From positions 186,001 through 250,000 of the forward strand of contig CAVRXO010000004.1 of assembly GCA_963725185.1 (NCBI GenBank): DNA of 64,000 bases, in the 5' to 3' direction. The position numbers and the translations under genes are program-made. Numbering within the stretch: position 1 is the stretch's first letter; each line of letters starts with the position of its first letter. Source of the stretch: VAZQ01 sp963725185. GTDB lineage: Bacteria; Pseudomonadota; Alphaproteobacteria; Rhizobiales; Xanthobacteraceae. Positions 50,448 through 59,234 of this stretch are shown piece after piece. The notes under the pieces are model-generated. The model did no database searches. It was not told the origin of the DNA and saw nothing but the letters and a program-made list of their open reading frames with translations.

Positions 50448-53400
50448 CTATTCCGCGGCGATTCCGAATGGGACGTCTTCCCAATCGGGTTCGCTCGTGA
50501 ACGGGGGTTGGACGGCGCGCGTGGTCTCGTCGGCCCGCACCCGGAACCACAGGGCGTAGAGCGCCGGCACCACCATGAGCGTGAGCACGGTCGCCACGAA
50601 CAGGCCGCCCATGATGGTGATCGCCATCGGGCCCCAGAACAGGCTGCCGGCGAGCGGGATCATGCCGAGGATCGCGGCCAATGCGGTCAGCGCCACCGGC
50701 CGCGCGCGGCGCACCGTGGCGTCGACGACGGCGCGATAGCGGCCGTGGCCGGCCGCGATGTCGCGGTCGATCTGATCGACCAGGATCACGGTGTTGCGCA
50801 TGATCATGCCGGCGAGCGCGATCAGGCCGAGCAGGGCGACGAAGCCGAACGGGCGGTCGGACAGCAGCAAGGCGCCGGTGGCGCCGATGAGCCCGAGCGG
50901 CGCCGTCACGAACACCAGCGCGAGCCGCGAGAAGCTCTGCAGCTGGATCATCAAGCAGCGCCAGCATGGCGACGCCCATCGACCGGGAACACGGCGACGA
51001 GCGCGCTGTTGGCCTTGACGCTTTCCTCGATCGCGCCGCCGGTCTCGATGCGGTAGCCGTACGGCAGGGCGGCCTTGATCGAGTCCAGCTTCGGCAGGAT
51101 CTCGTTGGTGACGTCGGGCGCCTGCACGTTGTCGACGATGTCGCCGCGCGCGGTCAGCACGATGTCGCGGTTGCGCCGCCACAGGATCGGCTCCTCGTAT
51201 TCGTAATGCAGCCGTGCCACCTGCGACAGCGGCACCGCGACGCCGTTGGCGGTGGTGATGGTGAGCCCGGGGAGGCGGTCGAGCGCGAGCCGCTCGGAGG
51301 GCACCGCGCGGGCCACCACGTCGATGCTCTCGATGCCCTCGCGGTATTGGGTCACGGTGTAGCCCGAGAGCAGCGTCTGCAGGGTCTGCGACACGTCCTG
51401 CGGGGTGAGGCCGAGCGCGCGGGCGCGGTCCTGATCGACCTCGAGGCGGATCGACTTCACCTCCTCGCCCCAGTTGAGGTGCGGATCGATGATCTTGGGA
51501 TTCTGCGCCATGACGGCGCGCACCTGGTCGGCAATGACGCGCACCTTCATGGGATCGGGTCCGATGACGCGGAACTGCACCGGGAAGCCGACCGGCGGGC
51601 CGAAGTTGAAGCGGTCGATGCGGGCGCGCGCCTGCGGCAGCGCGCCTGCGGCGAGCGCGCGCTCGAGCCGTGCCTTCACGCGCTCGCGCGCCGTCGAGGT
51701 CGCGGGTCACGATGACGATCTGGGCGAAGTTCGGGTTCGGCAGCACCGGATTGAGCCCGAGCCAGAAGCGCGGCGAGCCCTGTCCGACATAGGACGTGTA
51801 GGTGAGGATGTCGGCATCGCCGTCGAGCATCTGCTCGGCCTTGCTTAGCCGCGGCATCGGTCACTCCGATGGCGGTGCCCTCGGGCAGCCGCAGCTCGAA
51901 GAACAGCTCGGTGCGGGTCGAGGTCGGGAAGAACTGCTGTTGCACCAGGCCGAAGCCGGCGACCGCAGTGACGAACATCAGCACCGTGACGCCCACCACG
52001 GTGCGCCGCCAGCGCAGCGCCAGCTCGATCACGCGCCGCAGTGCGCGATAGATGCGCGTATCGTAGATACCGTCGGGATTTTCATGCGCGCCGGGCTTGG
52101 CGAGTTCGGGCAGGAGCTTGAGGCCCAGATAGGGCGTGAACAGCACCGCCACGATCCAGGAGGCGAGGAGCGCGATCCCCACGATCCAGAAGATGCCGCC
52201 CGCATATTCGCCGGCGCTCGACTTGGCGAAGCCCACCGGCAGGAAGCCTGCGGCGGTCACCAGCGTGCCGGTCAGCATCGGAAACGCGGTCGAGGTCCAG
52301 GCGAAGGTCGCGGCCCGGCTGCGCTCCCAGCCCTGCTCCATCTTCACCACCATCATCTCGATGGTGATGATGGCGTCGTCGACCAGAAGCCCGAGCGCGA
52401 TGATGAGCGCGCCGAGCGTGATGCGATGCAGGTCGATGCCGGCCGCGTACATTATGGTCAGCACGATCGCGAGCACCAGCGGGACCGACAGCGCCACCAC
52501 GATGCCGGCGCGCCAGCCGAGCGAGAGGAAGCTCACCAGGAGCACGATGCCGAGCGCCAGCACGAACGTCTCCACGAATTCGGAGACCGAGCGCTCGACG
52601 ATGGTCGGCTGATCGGCGATCTGGGTCACCTCCAGCCCGACCGGCAGCTCGGCGGTGATCGCGGCCATCGCGGCTTTCAGATCGGCGCCGAGCGTGATCA
52701 GGTTGGCGCCGTCCTGCATGGAGACGCCGAGCCCGATCGCCGGCTTGCCGCCCTCGCGCACGATGAAGCCCGGCGGGTCCTCATAGCCGCGCTCGACGGT
52801 GGCGATGTCGCCCAGGCGGAAGATGCGGCCGTCGACCTGCACCGGCACGGCTGCGACGGCGTCGACGCCGGAGAAGGCGCCGGTGACGCGCAGGTTGATG
52901 CGGTCGGCCTGCGTATCCACCGACCCGCCCGAGGTGACGGCGTTCTGCCTGGCGACGCCGTCGAAGATCTGCTGCGGCGTGATGCCGAGCATCGCCAGCT
53001 TCTCGTGGCTGAGCTCGATGAAGATCTTCTGCGGCTGCTCGCCGATGATGTCGACCTTGTTGACGTTGGGAACGCGCAGCAGCTGCTGGCGGATGTCCTC
53101 GGCGCGCGCCTTGAGGTCGGCGAGGCTGAGGCCGTCGGCGGTCAGCATGTAGAGGTTCGAATAGACGTCGCCGTACTCGTCGTTGAAGAAGGGCCCGCTG
53201 ACGCCGGTGGGCAGATCGCCCTTGATGTCGCCGACCTTCTTGCGGACCTGGTACCAGAGCTCCTTCACCTTGGCGGGCGGGGTCTGGTCGATCAGATAGA
53301 CCTGGATGAAGGAGACGCCGGGCTGCGAATAGCTTTCGACGCGATCGAGATAGGGCAGCTCCTGCAGCTTCTTCTCGATCTTGTCGGCCACCTGGGTCTG

Positions 53401-53586
53401 CATCTCGGTGGCGGTGGCGCCCGGCCAGGCGACGTTCACCACCATGGTCTTGATGGTGAAGGAGGGATCCTCGGCGCGGCCGAGGCTGAGATAGGAGTAG
53501 ATGCCGGCGGCGCCGAGCACCAGGATCATGAACAGGACCAGCGCCTGCTGGGTGATCGCCCATTGCGACAGATTGAACCGCTGCAT
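50448..53586 (-). CDS. RND efflux transporter, AcrB/MexF superfamily (about four +1 frameshifts)
   Basis: Proton-driven inner-membrane exporter. Start MQRFNLSQWAITQQALVLFM. Hallmarks: PGATATEMQTQVADKIEKKLQELPYLD, TLGALIIALGLLVDDAIITIEMM (helix 4 with the two proton-relay Asp residues), AFPMLTGTLVTAAGFLPVG, and in the second half LLGLIALAGMIMRNTVILVDQID. Frames shift near 51844, 51688, 50981 and 50954; removing one base at each gives about 1044 aa, the family size. The substrate cannot be told; this subgroup (short N-terminus, two-gene MFP-RND) is common in rhizobia. Preceded by its MFP and TetR. Confidence 0.9.
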
Positions 53587-53640
53587 GCTCGCCTCCCGTT
53601 GCGCGCCGCCAAGTTGCTTGCTGCGTCTGGCGGCTGCCGA

Positions 53641-54744
53641 TCAATGCGTGTCGATGGTGCGGACCTGCTCGCCCGCCACGAGCTTCTGCACGCCGAGCGT
53701 GACCACCCGGTCGCCGTCCGCGATGCCGGTGGTGACCAGCGCGGCCTGCTCGGTGAAGGCGGCGACCTTGACCGGCCGCAGCTCGAGCGCGCCTGCTTGG
53801 TCGACCAGATAGACCGCCGGTCCGGTGCCGCGGTTGATGATGGCGGAGAGCGGCAGCTTGGCCACCGGCACGGCCGAGGCTTGCGAGAGCCTCACGGTCG
53901 CGGTCATGCCGAGCGCGACGCCGTCGTCGGGATGCTCGATGGTGAAGCGTGCCGCATAGGTGCGGGTGGCGGCGTCGGCCTGCGGCGAGAGCTCGCGCAG
54001 ATGGGCCGGGAAGCTGCGGCCGGGATCCGACCACAGCGTCACCACGGCGTCGGATTTGCGGGCCTCGCCGAGCGCGGTTTCGGGCAGCGCGACCAGCGCT
54101 TCCATCTCGCCGTGATGCGCGAGCCGTGCGACCGGCTGGCCCAGCGCCACGACCTGGCCGGGCTCGGCCAAGGTCGCGGTGATCACGCCGTCGACGTCGA
54201 CCTTGAGCTGCGCATAGGCGCGCTGATTGTCGGCAAGGTCGAGGGCGCGCCGTGCGCGCTCGAGCCGCCCCACGGCCTCGTCCTTGGCGGCCTTCTTGTG
54301 CTCGTAGTCGGCGACCGCGACCGCGGCGCGGACCTTCAGGCTGGCGTAGCGCGCTTCCTCGGCCGCGGCGTCGGCGAGATTGGATGTGGCGGCGTCAAGC
54401 TCGGCTTGTGCGCTCTGCACCTGCAGGTCGAGATCCTGCGGATCGAGCTCGGCCACCACATCGCCGGCACGCACGGTGTCCCCGACATTCACGGCGCGCG
54501 TCATGATCTTGCCGGCGACCCGGAAGCCAAGATCAGTCTCGTGGCGCGCCCGAACCACGCCGACGAATTCGCGGATCGCATCCTCGGGACCGAACGCCAC
54601 GTTCTGAACTTGCACCGGGCGCTCGGCCTTAGGGGTGGCGGAGGTCGCCTGATCGCCGCAAGCCGCCAGCAGGGGAAGCAGGGCGAGAGCGGCGAGGGGA
54701 CCAAGCTTGCGGACCGAGGACAGCCGTGGTGCGGAAGAAAGCAT
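53641..54744 (-). CDS. RND periplasmic membrane fusion lipoprotein, 367 aa
   Basis: Lipoprotein signal with lipobox LLAACGDQA. HlyD/AcrA-type order: FRVAGKIMTRAVNVGDTVRAGDVVAELDPQDLDL (lipoyl half), a coiled-coil hairpin QSAQAELDAATSNLADAAAEEARYASLKV, the second lipoyl half DGVITATLAEPGQVVALGQPVARLA, then beta-barrel and membrane-proximal domains. Ends LGVQKLVAGEQVRTIDTH. Couples the RND pump to an outer-membrane channel, which is not encoded nearby. First gene of the operon, directly downstream of the 54774 palindrome. Confidence 0.93.
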   Translation of the reverse strand: MLSSAPRLSSVRKLGPLAALALLPLLAACGDQATSATPKAERPVQVQNVAFGPEDAIREFVGVVRARHETDLGFRVAGKIMTRAVNVGDTVRAGDVVAELDPQDLDLQVQSAQAELDAATSNLADAAAEEARYASLKVRAAVAVADYEHKKAAKDEAVGRLERARRALDLADNQRAYAQLKVDVDGVITATLAEPGQVVALGQPVARLAHHGEMEALVALPETALGEARKSDAVVTLWSDPGRSFPAHLRELSPQADAATRTYAARFTIEHPDDGVALGMTATVRLSQASAVPVAKLPLSAIINRGTGPAVYLVDQAGALELRPVKVAAFTEQAALVTTGIADGDRVVTLGVQKLVAGEQVRTIDTH

Positions 54745-54773
54745 GGCAGCGCTCCTTCACTTAATTGTAAGAA

Positions 54774-54797
54774 CTGACGAAAGTCGTATTTCGTCAG
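54774..54797. promoter_or_regulatory. 24-bp perfect palindrome in front of the MFP-RND operon
   Basis: CTGACGAAA-N6-TTTCGTCAG, 30 bp upstream of the MFP start. Its core TGACGAA-N8-TTCGTCA is repeated upstream of the tetR gene at 55489-55510, marking it as the TetR operator. Confidence 0.8.
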
Positions 54798-54838
54798 TCT
54801 CGGGACAAGCTTTGGTGGTGGGCCGATTGAACATGAGA

Positions 54839-55444
54839 TCAGCGGGGGGTTATGGCGCGGAGGAGGAAGCGGACCGAGGCCCTGGCCTCGGCCTCCAGAT
54901 CCTGACCCTCCTCCAGGCATTGACCGACCAGGAGGGGATGGGTGAAGGGCAGGACGGAGCGCATGATCAGCTCGGCGGTCTCGCGCGGGTCGACGCGCTC
55001 GATCTCGCCGGCCGCGATGCCGTCGCGCAGGATCAGCTCCACGACGTTTTGCAGGGTCTGCTTGTGCGCCCGGATGCTGTCCCAGCTGGCCTCGATGGCG
55101 GCCACGACCAGCTCGTTGACGCGCTGCTCGGAGACGAAATTCTCTTTATGATAGGCGAGGATCTCGAGCACTAGCCGTTCAATCCGCTCCGCCGCCGAGG
55201 CCTTTGAGCGGGCCACCACCCAGGCCTTCTCCTCGACCTCGGACAGGCAGCGCCCGCAAATCGCCTCGACGATCGCATTCTTGGAGGGGAAGAAGCGATA
55301 GACATTGGCCGGCGACATCTTGAGCTCGGCTGCGATATCGGCCACCGCGGTCTTGGCAAAGCCGAGCCGCCGAAACAGCGTCTCGGCGGCCTCCACGATC
55401 CGCGCGCGGGTATCCTCGGGCTTGCTTCGGACTTGCGGGTTCAT
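54839..55444 (-). CDS. TetR-family repressor of the efflux operon, 201 aa
   Basis: DNA-binding domain residues about 8-60: TRARIVEAAETLFRRLGFAKTAVADIAAELKMSPANVYRFFPSKNAIVEAI, a textbook TetR helix-turn-helix. The C-terminal ligand domain (ILAYHKENFVSEQRVNELVVAAIEAS...LVGQCLEEGQDLEAEARASVRFLL) resembles the AcrR-like group. Start at 55444. It is codirectional with, and upstream of, the MFP gene, and palindromes of the same design lie before both. Expected to repress itself and the pump until a ligand binds. Confidence 0.92.
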   Translation of the reverse strand: MNPQVRSKPEDTRARIVEAAETLFRRLGFAKTAVADIAAELKMSPANVYRFFPSKNAIVEAICGRCLSEVEEKAWVVARSKASAAERIERLVLEILAYHKENFVSEQRVNELVVAAIEASWDSIRAHKQTLQNVVELILRDGIAAGEIERVDPRETAELIMRSVLPFTHPLLVGQCLEEGQDLEAEARASVRFLLRAITPR

Positions 55445-55488
55445 GGATGCAGCTTCGCCTCGGGCATTGCCAGTCACGCACTGAAGAC

Positions 55489-55510
55489 TGACGAATTTGA
55501 TAATTCATCA
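55489..55510. promoter_or_regulatory. TetR autoregulatory operator
   Basis: TGACGAA-N8-TTCATCA, same 7-8-7 geometry as the palindrome at 54774-54797, with one mismatch. Placed 45 bp upstream of the tetR start within an AT-rich stretch. Confidence 0.75.
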
Positions 55511-55608
55511 CAAACCTCGTGTCAAGCGCCGTATCAAGCTTCGTGTCACGGCTACAGCCGTCCCCCGCCCCCGCCCCGCAAGGGGAGGTATCGCGGAGAG
55601 GCCGGTGA

Positions 55609-55989
55609 TGGTTTGGCCGTGGCCTGCATGCGGCCTATTCGCAATCGCACCGGGCCACGCGTTCCACACTCGGTCATGCGCACGAAGACCTCGTCGTCCT
55701 CGATCTTCGCAACGAGGAGATCATCTACGCGGGCAACCGTTTCATCTACGCGATGTTTCCCGGTTGCCGGGTCTCCATGCATGTACTTTGGGGAGTCAGG
55801 AAGCAAAACACCGTCTTTGCGATCGGCAAGTCCATCATCGACCGATCCTCGTCGGTGGACATCGGAACCCTTTGCCTTGCGCATGGCGGCGGCGGACATC
55901 TCGCGGTGGGAACCTGCCAGGTGGACAATGCCCGTGCAGACGACGTCATGGCGGAACGGATCAACAAGCTCGCCGCGCCCGTGCACTGA
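55609..55989 (+). pseudogene. C-terminal remnant of a DHH-family phosphoesterase
   Basis: In one frame (after a TGA at 55606) the sequence reads SQSHRATRSTLGHAHEDLVVLDLR, then EEIIYAGNRFIYAMFPGCRV, VLWGVRKQNTVFAIGKSIIDRSSSVDIG and LCLAHGGGGHLAVGTCQVDN. The GGGGH-x-x-x-GTCQV end is the DHHA1-type substrate-binding motif of DHH exopolyphosphatase/nanoRNase-like proteins. The N-terminal DHH metal domain is absent, and no start or ribosome site precedes it. An internal ATG at 55753 could give 78 aa, but I consider it a decayed fragment. Confidence 0.65.
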
Positions 55990-56182
55990 CGCGCCCGCTA
56001 GCCGGCCGGCAACGGCCCGAGCGGGTCATCGTCGTTCTTCCGTAGACCGTCGCGACGCAGTCGCTGCCGGCAGCCGCGCATGAAAGAAGCGGGACGCTAT
56101 GCGGCGCCCCGCTCCTCCGCCTCGTCATCACCCGAAGGTTCGCGGCCCCCCTCATGGGGCCGGCCGCGGCATATCGGGTCTG

Positions 56183-56707
56183 CTACTTCACCCTGGCACT
56201 GATCTTGTCGAGGCCGGCCTTGGCGCAGGCTTCGTCGTGGGTGCCGCCGCCCTGAGTGCCGTTGGCGCCGCCGAAGCCGATCGCACCGACGAGATCGTTG
56301 CCGGCCATGATCGGCAGCGCGCCCGCCCGTGGGAAGATGCTCTTGTCCGCCTCGAGCTTGGCCTTCATGGCCGCGTCTTTTTCCATCTCCGCCTGGATCT
56401 CGGAGGTTGGCTTCTTCATCTGAATGGCGGCGACTGCCTTCTTGGGGCTGAGTTCCGAGGCATTCTTCGAGGCGCCGTCGGCCGACACCAGCACCCGCAG
56501 GACGCCCTCGGAATCGAGGACCGCAGCGGCTCCTTTCACGCCTTGGCCGAGGCAAGTGCTGACCGCCGCCTGCGCGGCCTCAAGGGCGAGCCCCATCTCC
56601 ACCCCCCGCGCGGGCGGCTGCGGCGGCTGCCCGCCTTGCTGGGCGAAGACCGTGCCGGTCGTGGCGGCGAGCGCAAGCGCACCAAGCATCGTGAGTGATC
56701 GGATCAT
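56183..56707 (-). CDS. Exported GlcG/HbpS-family heme-binding-like protein, 174 aa
   Basis: Signal peptide MIRSLTMLGALALAATTGTVFA, then a short Pro/Gln stretch and the GlcG/HbpS fold: ALEAAQAAVSTCLGQGVKGAAAVLDSEG, SPKKAVAAIQMKKPTSEI, PRAGALPIMAGNDLVGAIGFGGANGTQGGGTHDEACAKAGLDKI. The ending is the family's conserved Gly-rich loop. HbpS-type proteins bind heme or sense redox; the Streptomyces heme ligand cannot be assigned here. Single gene. Confidence 0.87.
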   Translation of the reverse strand: MIRSLTMLGALALAATTGTVFAQQGGQPPQPPARGVEMGLALEAAQAAVSTCLGQGVKGAAAVLDSEGVLRVLVSADGASKNASELSPKKAVAAIQMKKPTSEIQAEMEKDAAMKAKLEADKSIFPRAGALPIMAGNDLVGAIGFGGANGTQGGGTHDEACAKAGLDKISARVK

Positions 56708-56934
56708 GGGATGAGTCCTCCAAGTTTGTTTTCAATGGCTGAAGCCCGCAACGCTAGCTGCTTCCCAACGGATCGGCAAGCTGACGCACGGCCTAGAAGC
56801 CGGTGGCAGCGCCCCGTGCCAAAAATGAGCTTCGGCACCCCGCCGCGTCAAGATACGCAAGGCTCATGTTCAGGCGTGATTTAAGCCTGGCTCACTCAGG
56901 CGCCTCGCGCCGGCAGCGCGCCCGAGCGTTGCTC

Positions 56935-59031
56935 TCATTTCGGCACAAAGTAGAAATCCTCGGCCGGCAGCGAGCCGTAGACGAAGGGTTCCTGGCGGCG
57001 GTCGGTCACGGCCAGGACTTCATCGCGCACGACCCGAAACAGCTTGTTGATTTCGAGGTTGGGCTTTTTCAGCTCGTTCACCAGCGACAACAGGAACGGG
57101 CTGTTGTTGCCGTCGCCATCGAGCGCCACCTGCCCCTCCTTGGCCGAATAGACCACCATGGTGCCGACGTCCGGCTCGATGCGGGCAAGACCGCGTCCGA
57201 CCGAGCGGCTCGCGAGCGTTTTGCGCATCTGCGGCACGAACGGATTGTCGCGGCAGGCATCAAGGATCACGAGGCGAAGCTTCCTCGCCCCCTCGGTCGC
57301 GGTCAGCAGGCGGTCGAGCGACACGGTTTCGTCCTCGATGTCGCGGTCGGACCGCAGCCGGGCGTCGACCGGGATCAGATAATTCTGGCCGCCCGCTTCG
57401 ATGCCGTGGCCGGCATAATAGATGACCGCCCAGTCGGCGTGCTCGGCTTCGTCCTGGAACGCCTGCAGCGCCTTCACCAGCCCTTCGCGGGTCAGATCGT
57501 GCTCGTACATCACCGCCTGGAAGCCGTCATCGCGCAGCGCCTTGGCGAGCGCTTCGCCGTCGGCCGCGGCGTTCGGCAGCGGGGCCACTGACCGATATTG
57601 CGAATTGCCCACCACCAGGGCGACGCGCCGCCCGAAATCGATCGGCGGCTTCGCCGCGGCGGCAGTCGCTGCTGCTGCTGCCTTAGCCGCCGCCTCTGCA
57701 GCCGCCGCCTTAGCCGCCGCCTCCGCTGCCGCCGCCGCCGCCGCGGCATTGCGGGCCTTTTCCGCCGCTTCGAGGGCGGCAATCCGCTGGCGGGCGGTCT
57801 GCTGCGCGGGCCGTGCCAGCGAGACGTCGACGTCGGCCGAGAGCTGTAACGCCTTCTGGTAGTCGGCGCGGGCATTCGTCTCGTCGCCCTTGGCCTCGTA
57901 GGTGAGGCCGCGCCCCGTATGGGCGATGACGGCGGTCGGCAGCATGTGCAAGGCTTCATTGAAATCGGCGAGCGCGCGATCGAGCTCGCCCCGAAGCCGC
58001 AAGGTCTCGCCGCGATAAGACAGCCAGATCGGCGAGCTCGGATTGAGGCTCACGGCCTTGTCGAGGTCGGCGAGCGACTTGTCGAGGTTGCCCTTGAGCC
58101 GCCAGATCTCGCCGCGATTCGCGTAGGCGCGGTCGTAGCGCGGATTGAGCAGGATCGCCTCGTCATAGTCGGCGATCGCGCGATCGAGATCGCCCTTGTC
58201 CCGCCACGCGAGGGCGCGGTTGTTAAAGGCGTCGGCCACGGTCGGAGCGCGCTTGATCGCCTCGTTGTGGTCCGCCAATGCCCGATTGAGATCGCCCTTG
58301 AGCCGCCAAGCCTCGCCGCGGCTGCTATAGGCGCGCCAATCGCTCGGATCGAGCTTGATCGCGGTATCGAAATCGCTGATGGCCCCGGTGAGGTTGGCCT
58401 TGTCCATCAGCACCGTGGCACGGTTGTTGTAGCCGTTCGGGCTCTTGGGGGCGAGCGCGATGACGCGATCGAAGTCCGCGATCGCGCGATCGAATTCCTG
58501 CTCCAGATGCAGGGCGATACCACGGTTGTTGAAGGCCAACGCAAAGCGGGGATCGAGCTGGATCGCCGCGTCGAAATCGACAATGGCGCGGTCGTATTCG
58601 CCTTTGTCGAGCAGCGCCGCGCCGCGCAGATTGTAGAGCGGGGCCGATTTCGCATCGAGCCGGATCGCCTGGCTGAAATCGGCGATGGCGCGATCGACTT
58701 GCCCGCTCAGCTTCCAGGCCAGGCCACGGTTGCTGTAGGCCTCGACGTATTTGGGGTCGCGCTGGATGGCGGCGTTGAAGTCTTCGATCGCGCTGGCGTA
58801 GAGGCCCTTGCGAACCCAGGCGTTGCCGCGATTGTTGAAGATCGCCGGAACGCTGACGTCGTTGTGCCCGGGATCCAAGAGCCGGGTGCAGGCGGCAATG
58901 CCCGCGTCCGGGTTGTCGGCGGAGTGATCGCACAAGACGGAATCGTCGGCCGCCACGCCGGCGCTCGACACCGCCAGGAGGAAGGCTGCAGCAAGCAATA
59001 ACAATCGCTTGGCGGGCGTCGAACGATGCAT
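56935..59031 (-). CDS. Exported TPR-caspase-like protein, about 698 aa
   Basis: Signal peptide after MHRSTPAKRLLLLAAAFLLAVSSAGVAA. Residues about 40-380 are ten or so TPR repeats (for example IFNNRGNAWVRKGLYASAIEDFNAAIQ). An Ala-rich spacer of about 60 residues (AAAAAAAEAAAKAAAAEAAA) leads to a caspase-like C14 domain: GRRVALVVGNSQYRSVAPLPNAAADGEAL, the catalytic His in WAVIYYAGHGIEAGG and the catalytic Cys in LRLVILDACRDNPFVPQM. Both residues of the dyad are intact. ATG 59031 preferred over GTG 59046. Periplasmic orthocaspase-type peptidase with a protein-binding arm; substrate unknown. Confidence 0.9.
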   Translation of the reverse strand: MHRSTPAKRLLLLAAAFLLAVSSAGVAADDSVLCDHSADNPDAGIAACTRLLDPGHNDVSVPAIFNNRGNAWVRKGLYASAIEDFNAAIQRDPKYVEAYSNRGLAWKLSGQVDRAIADFSQAIRLDAKSAPLYNLRGAALLDKGEYDRAIVDFDAAIQLDPRFALAFNNRGIALHLEQEFDRAIADFDRVIALAPKSPNGYNNRATVLMDKANLTGAISDFDTAIKLDPSDWRAYSSRGEAWRLKGDLNRALADHNEAIKRAPTVADAFNNRALAWRDKGDLDRAIADYDEAILLNPRYDRAYANRGEIWRLKGNLDKSLADLDKAVSLNPSSPIWLSYRGETLRLRGELDRALADFNEALHMLPTAVIAHTGRGLTYEAKGDETNARADYQKALQLSADVDVSLARPAQQTARQRIAALEAAEKARNAAAAAAAAEAAAKAAAAEAAAKAAAAATAAAAKPPIDFGRRVALVVGNSQYRSVAPLPNAAADGEALAKALRDDGFQAVMYEHDLTREGLVKALQAFQDEAEHADWAVIYYAGHGIEAGGQNYLIPVDARLRSDRDIEDETVSLDRLLTATEGARKLRLVILDACRDNPFVPQMRKTLASRSVGRGLARIEPDVGTMVVYSAKEGQVALDGDGNNSPFLLSLVNELKKPNLEINKLFRVVRDEVLAVTDRRQEPFVYGSLPAEDFYFVPK

Positions 59032-59234
59032 GGCCGTGGTCACCACGATGATTTCGAGTTCCTGCCAACCAGCAGTCGCCGAATTCCGGGAAAAGGTTCA
59101 ATTCTTTGCAGTAGTGGTAATTTTATCACAGACAAATCGAATGGGACAGGCTTATGCTTCAGAGCGCATGATCGCCGGGGGAGTATTCGGGGTAATCCGG
59201 CTGCATCCGCTGAAAGCCTGGGGGGGCACTGGCG

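Noticed and set aside
51802..54777. 991-aa open frame on the + strand
   Set aside because: Antisense to the RND and membrane-fusion genes, which have clear motifs; no family resemblance.
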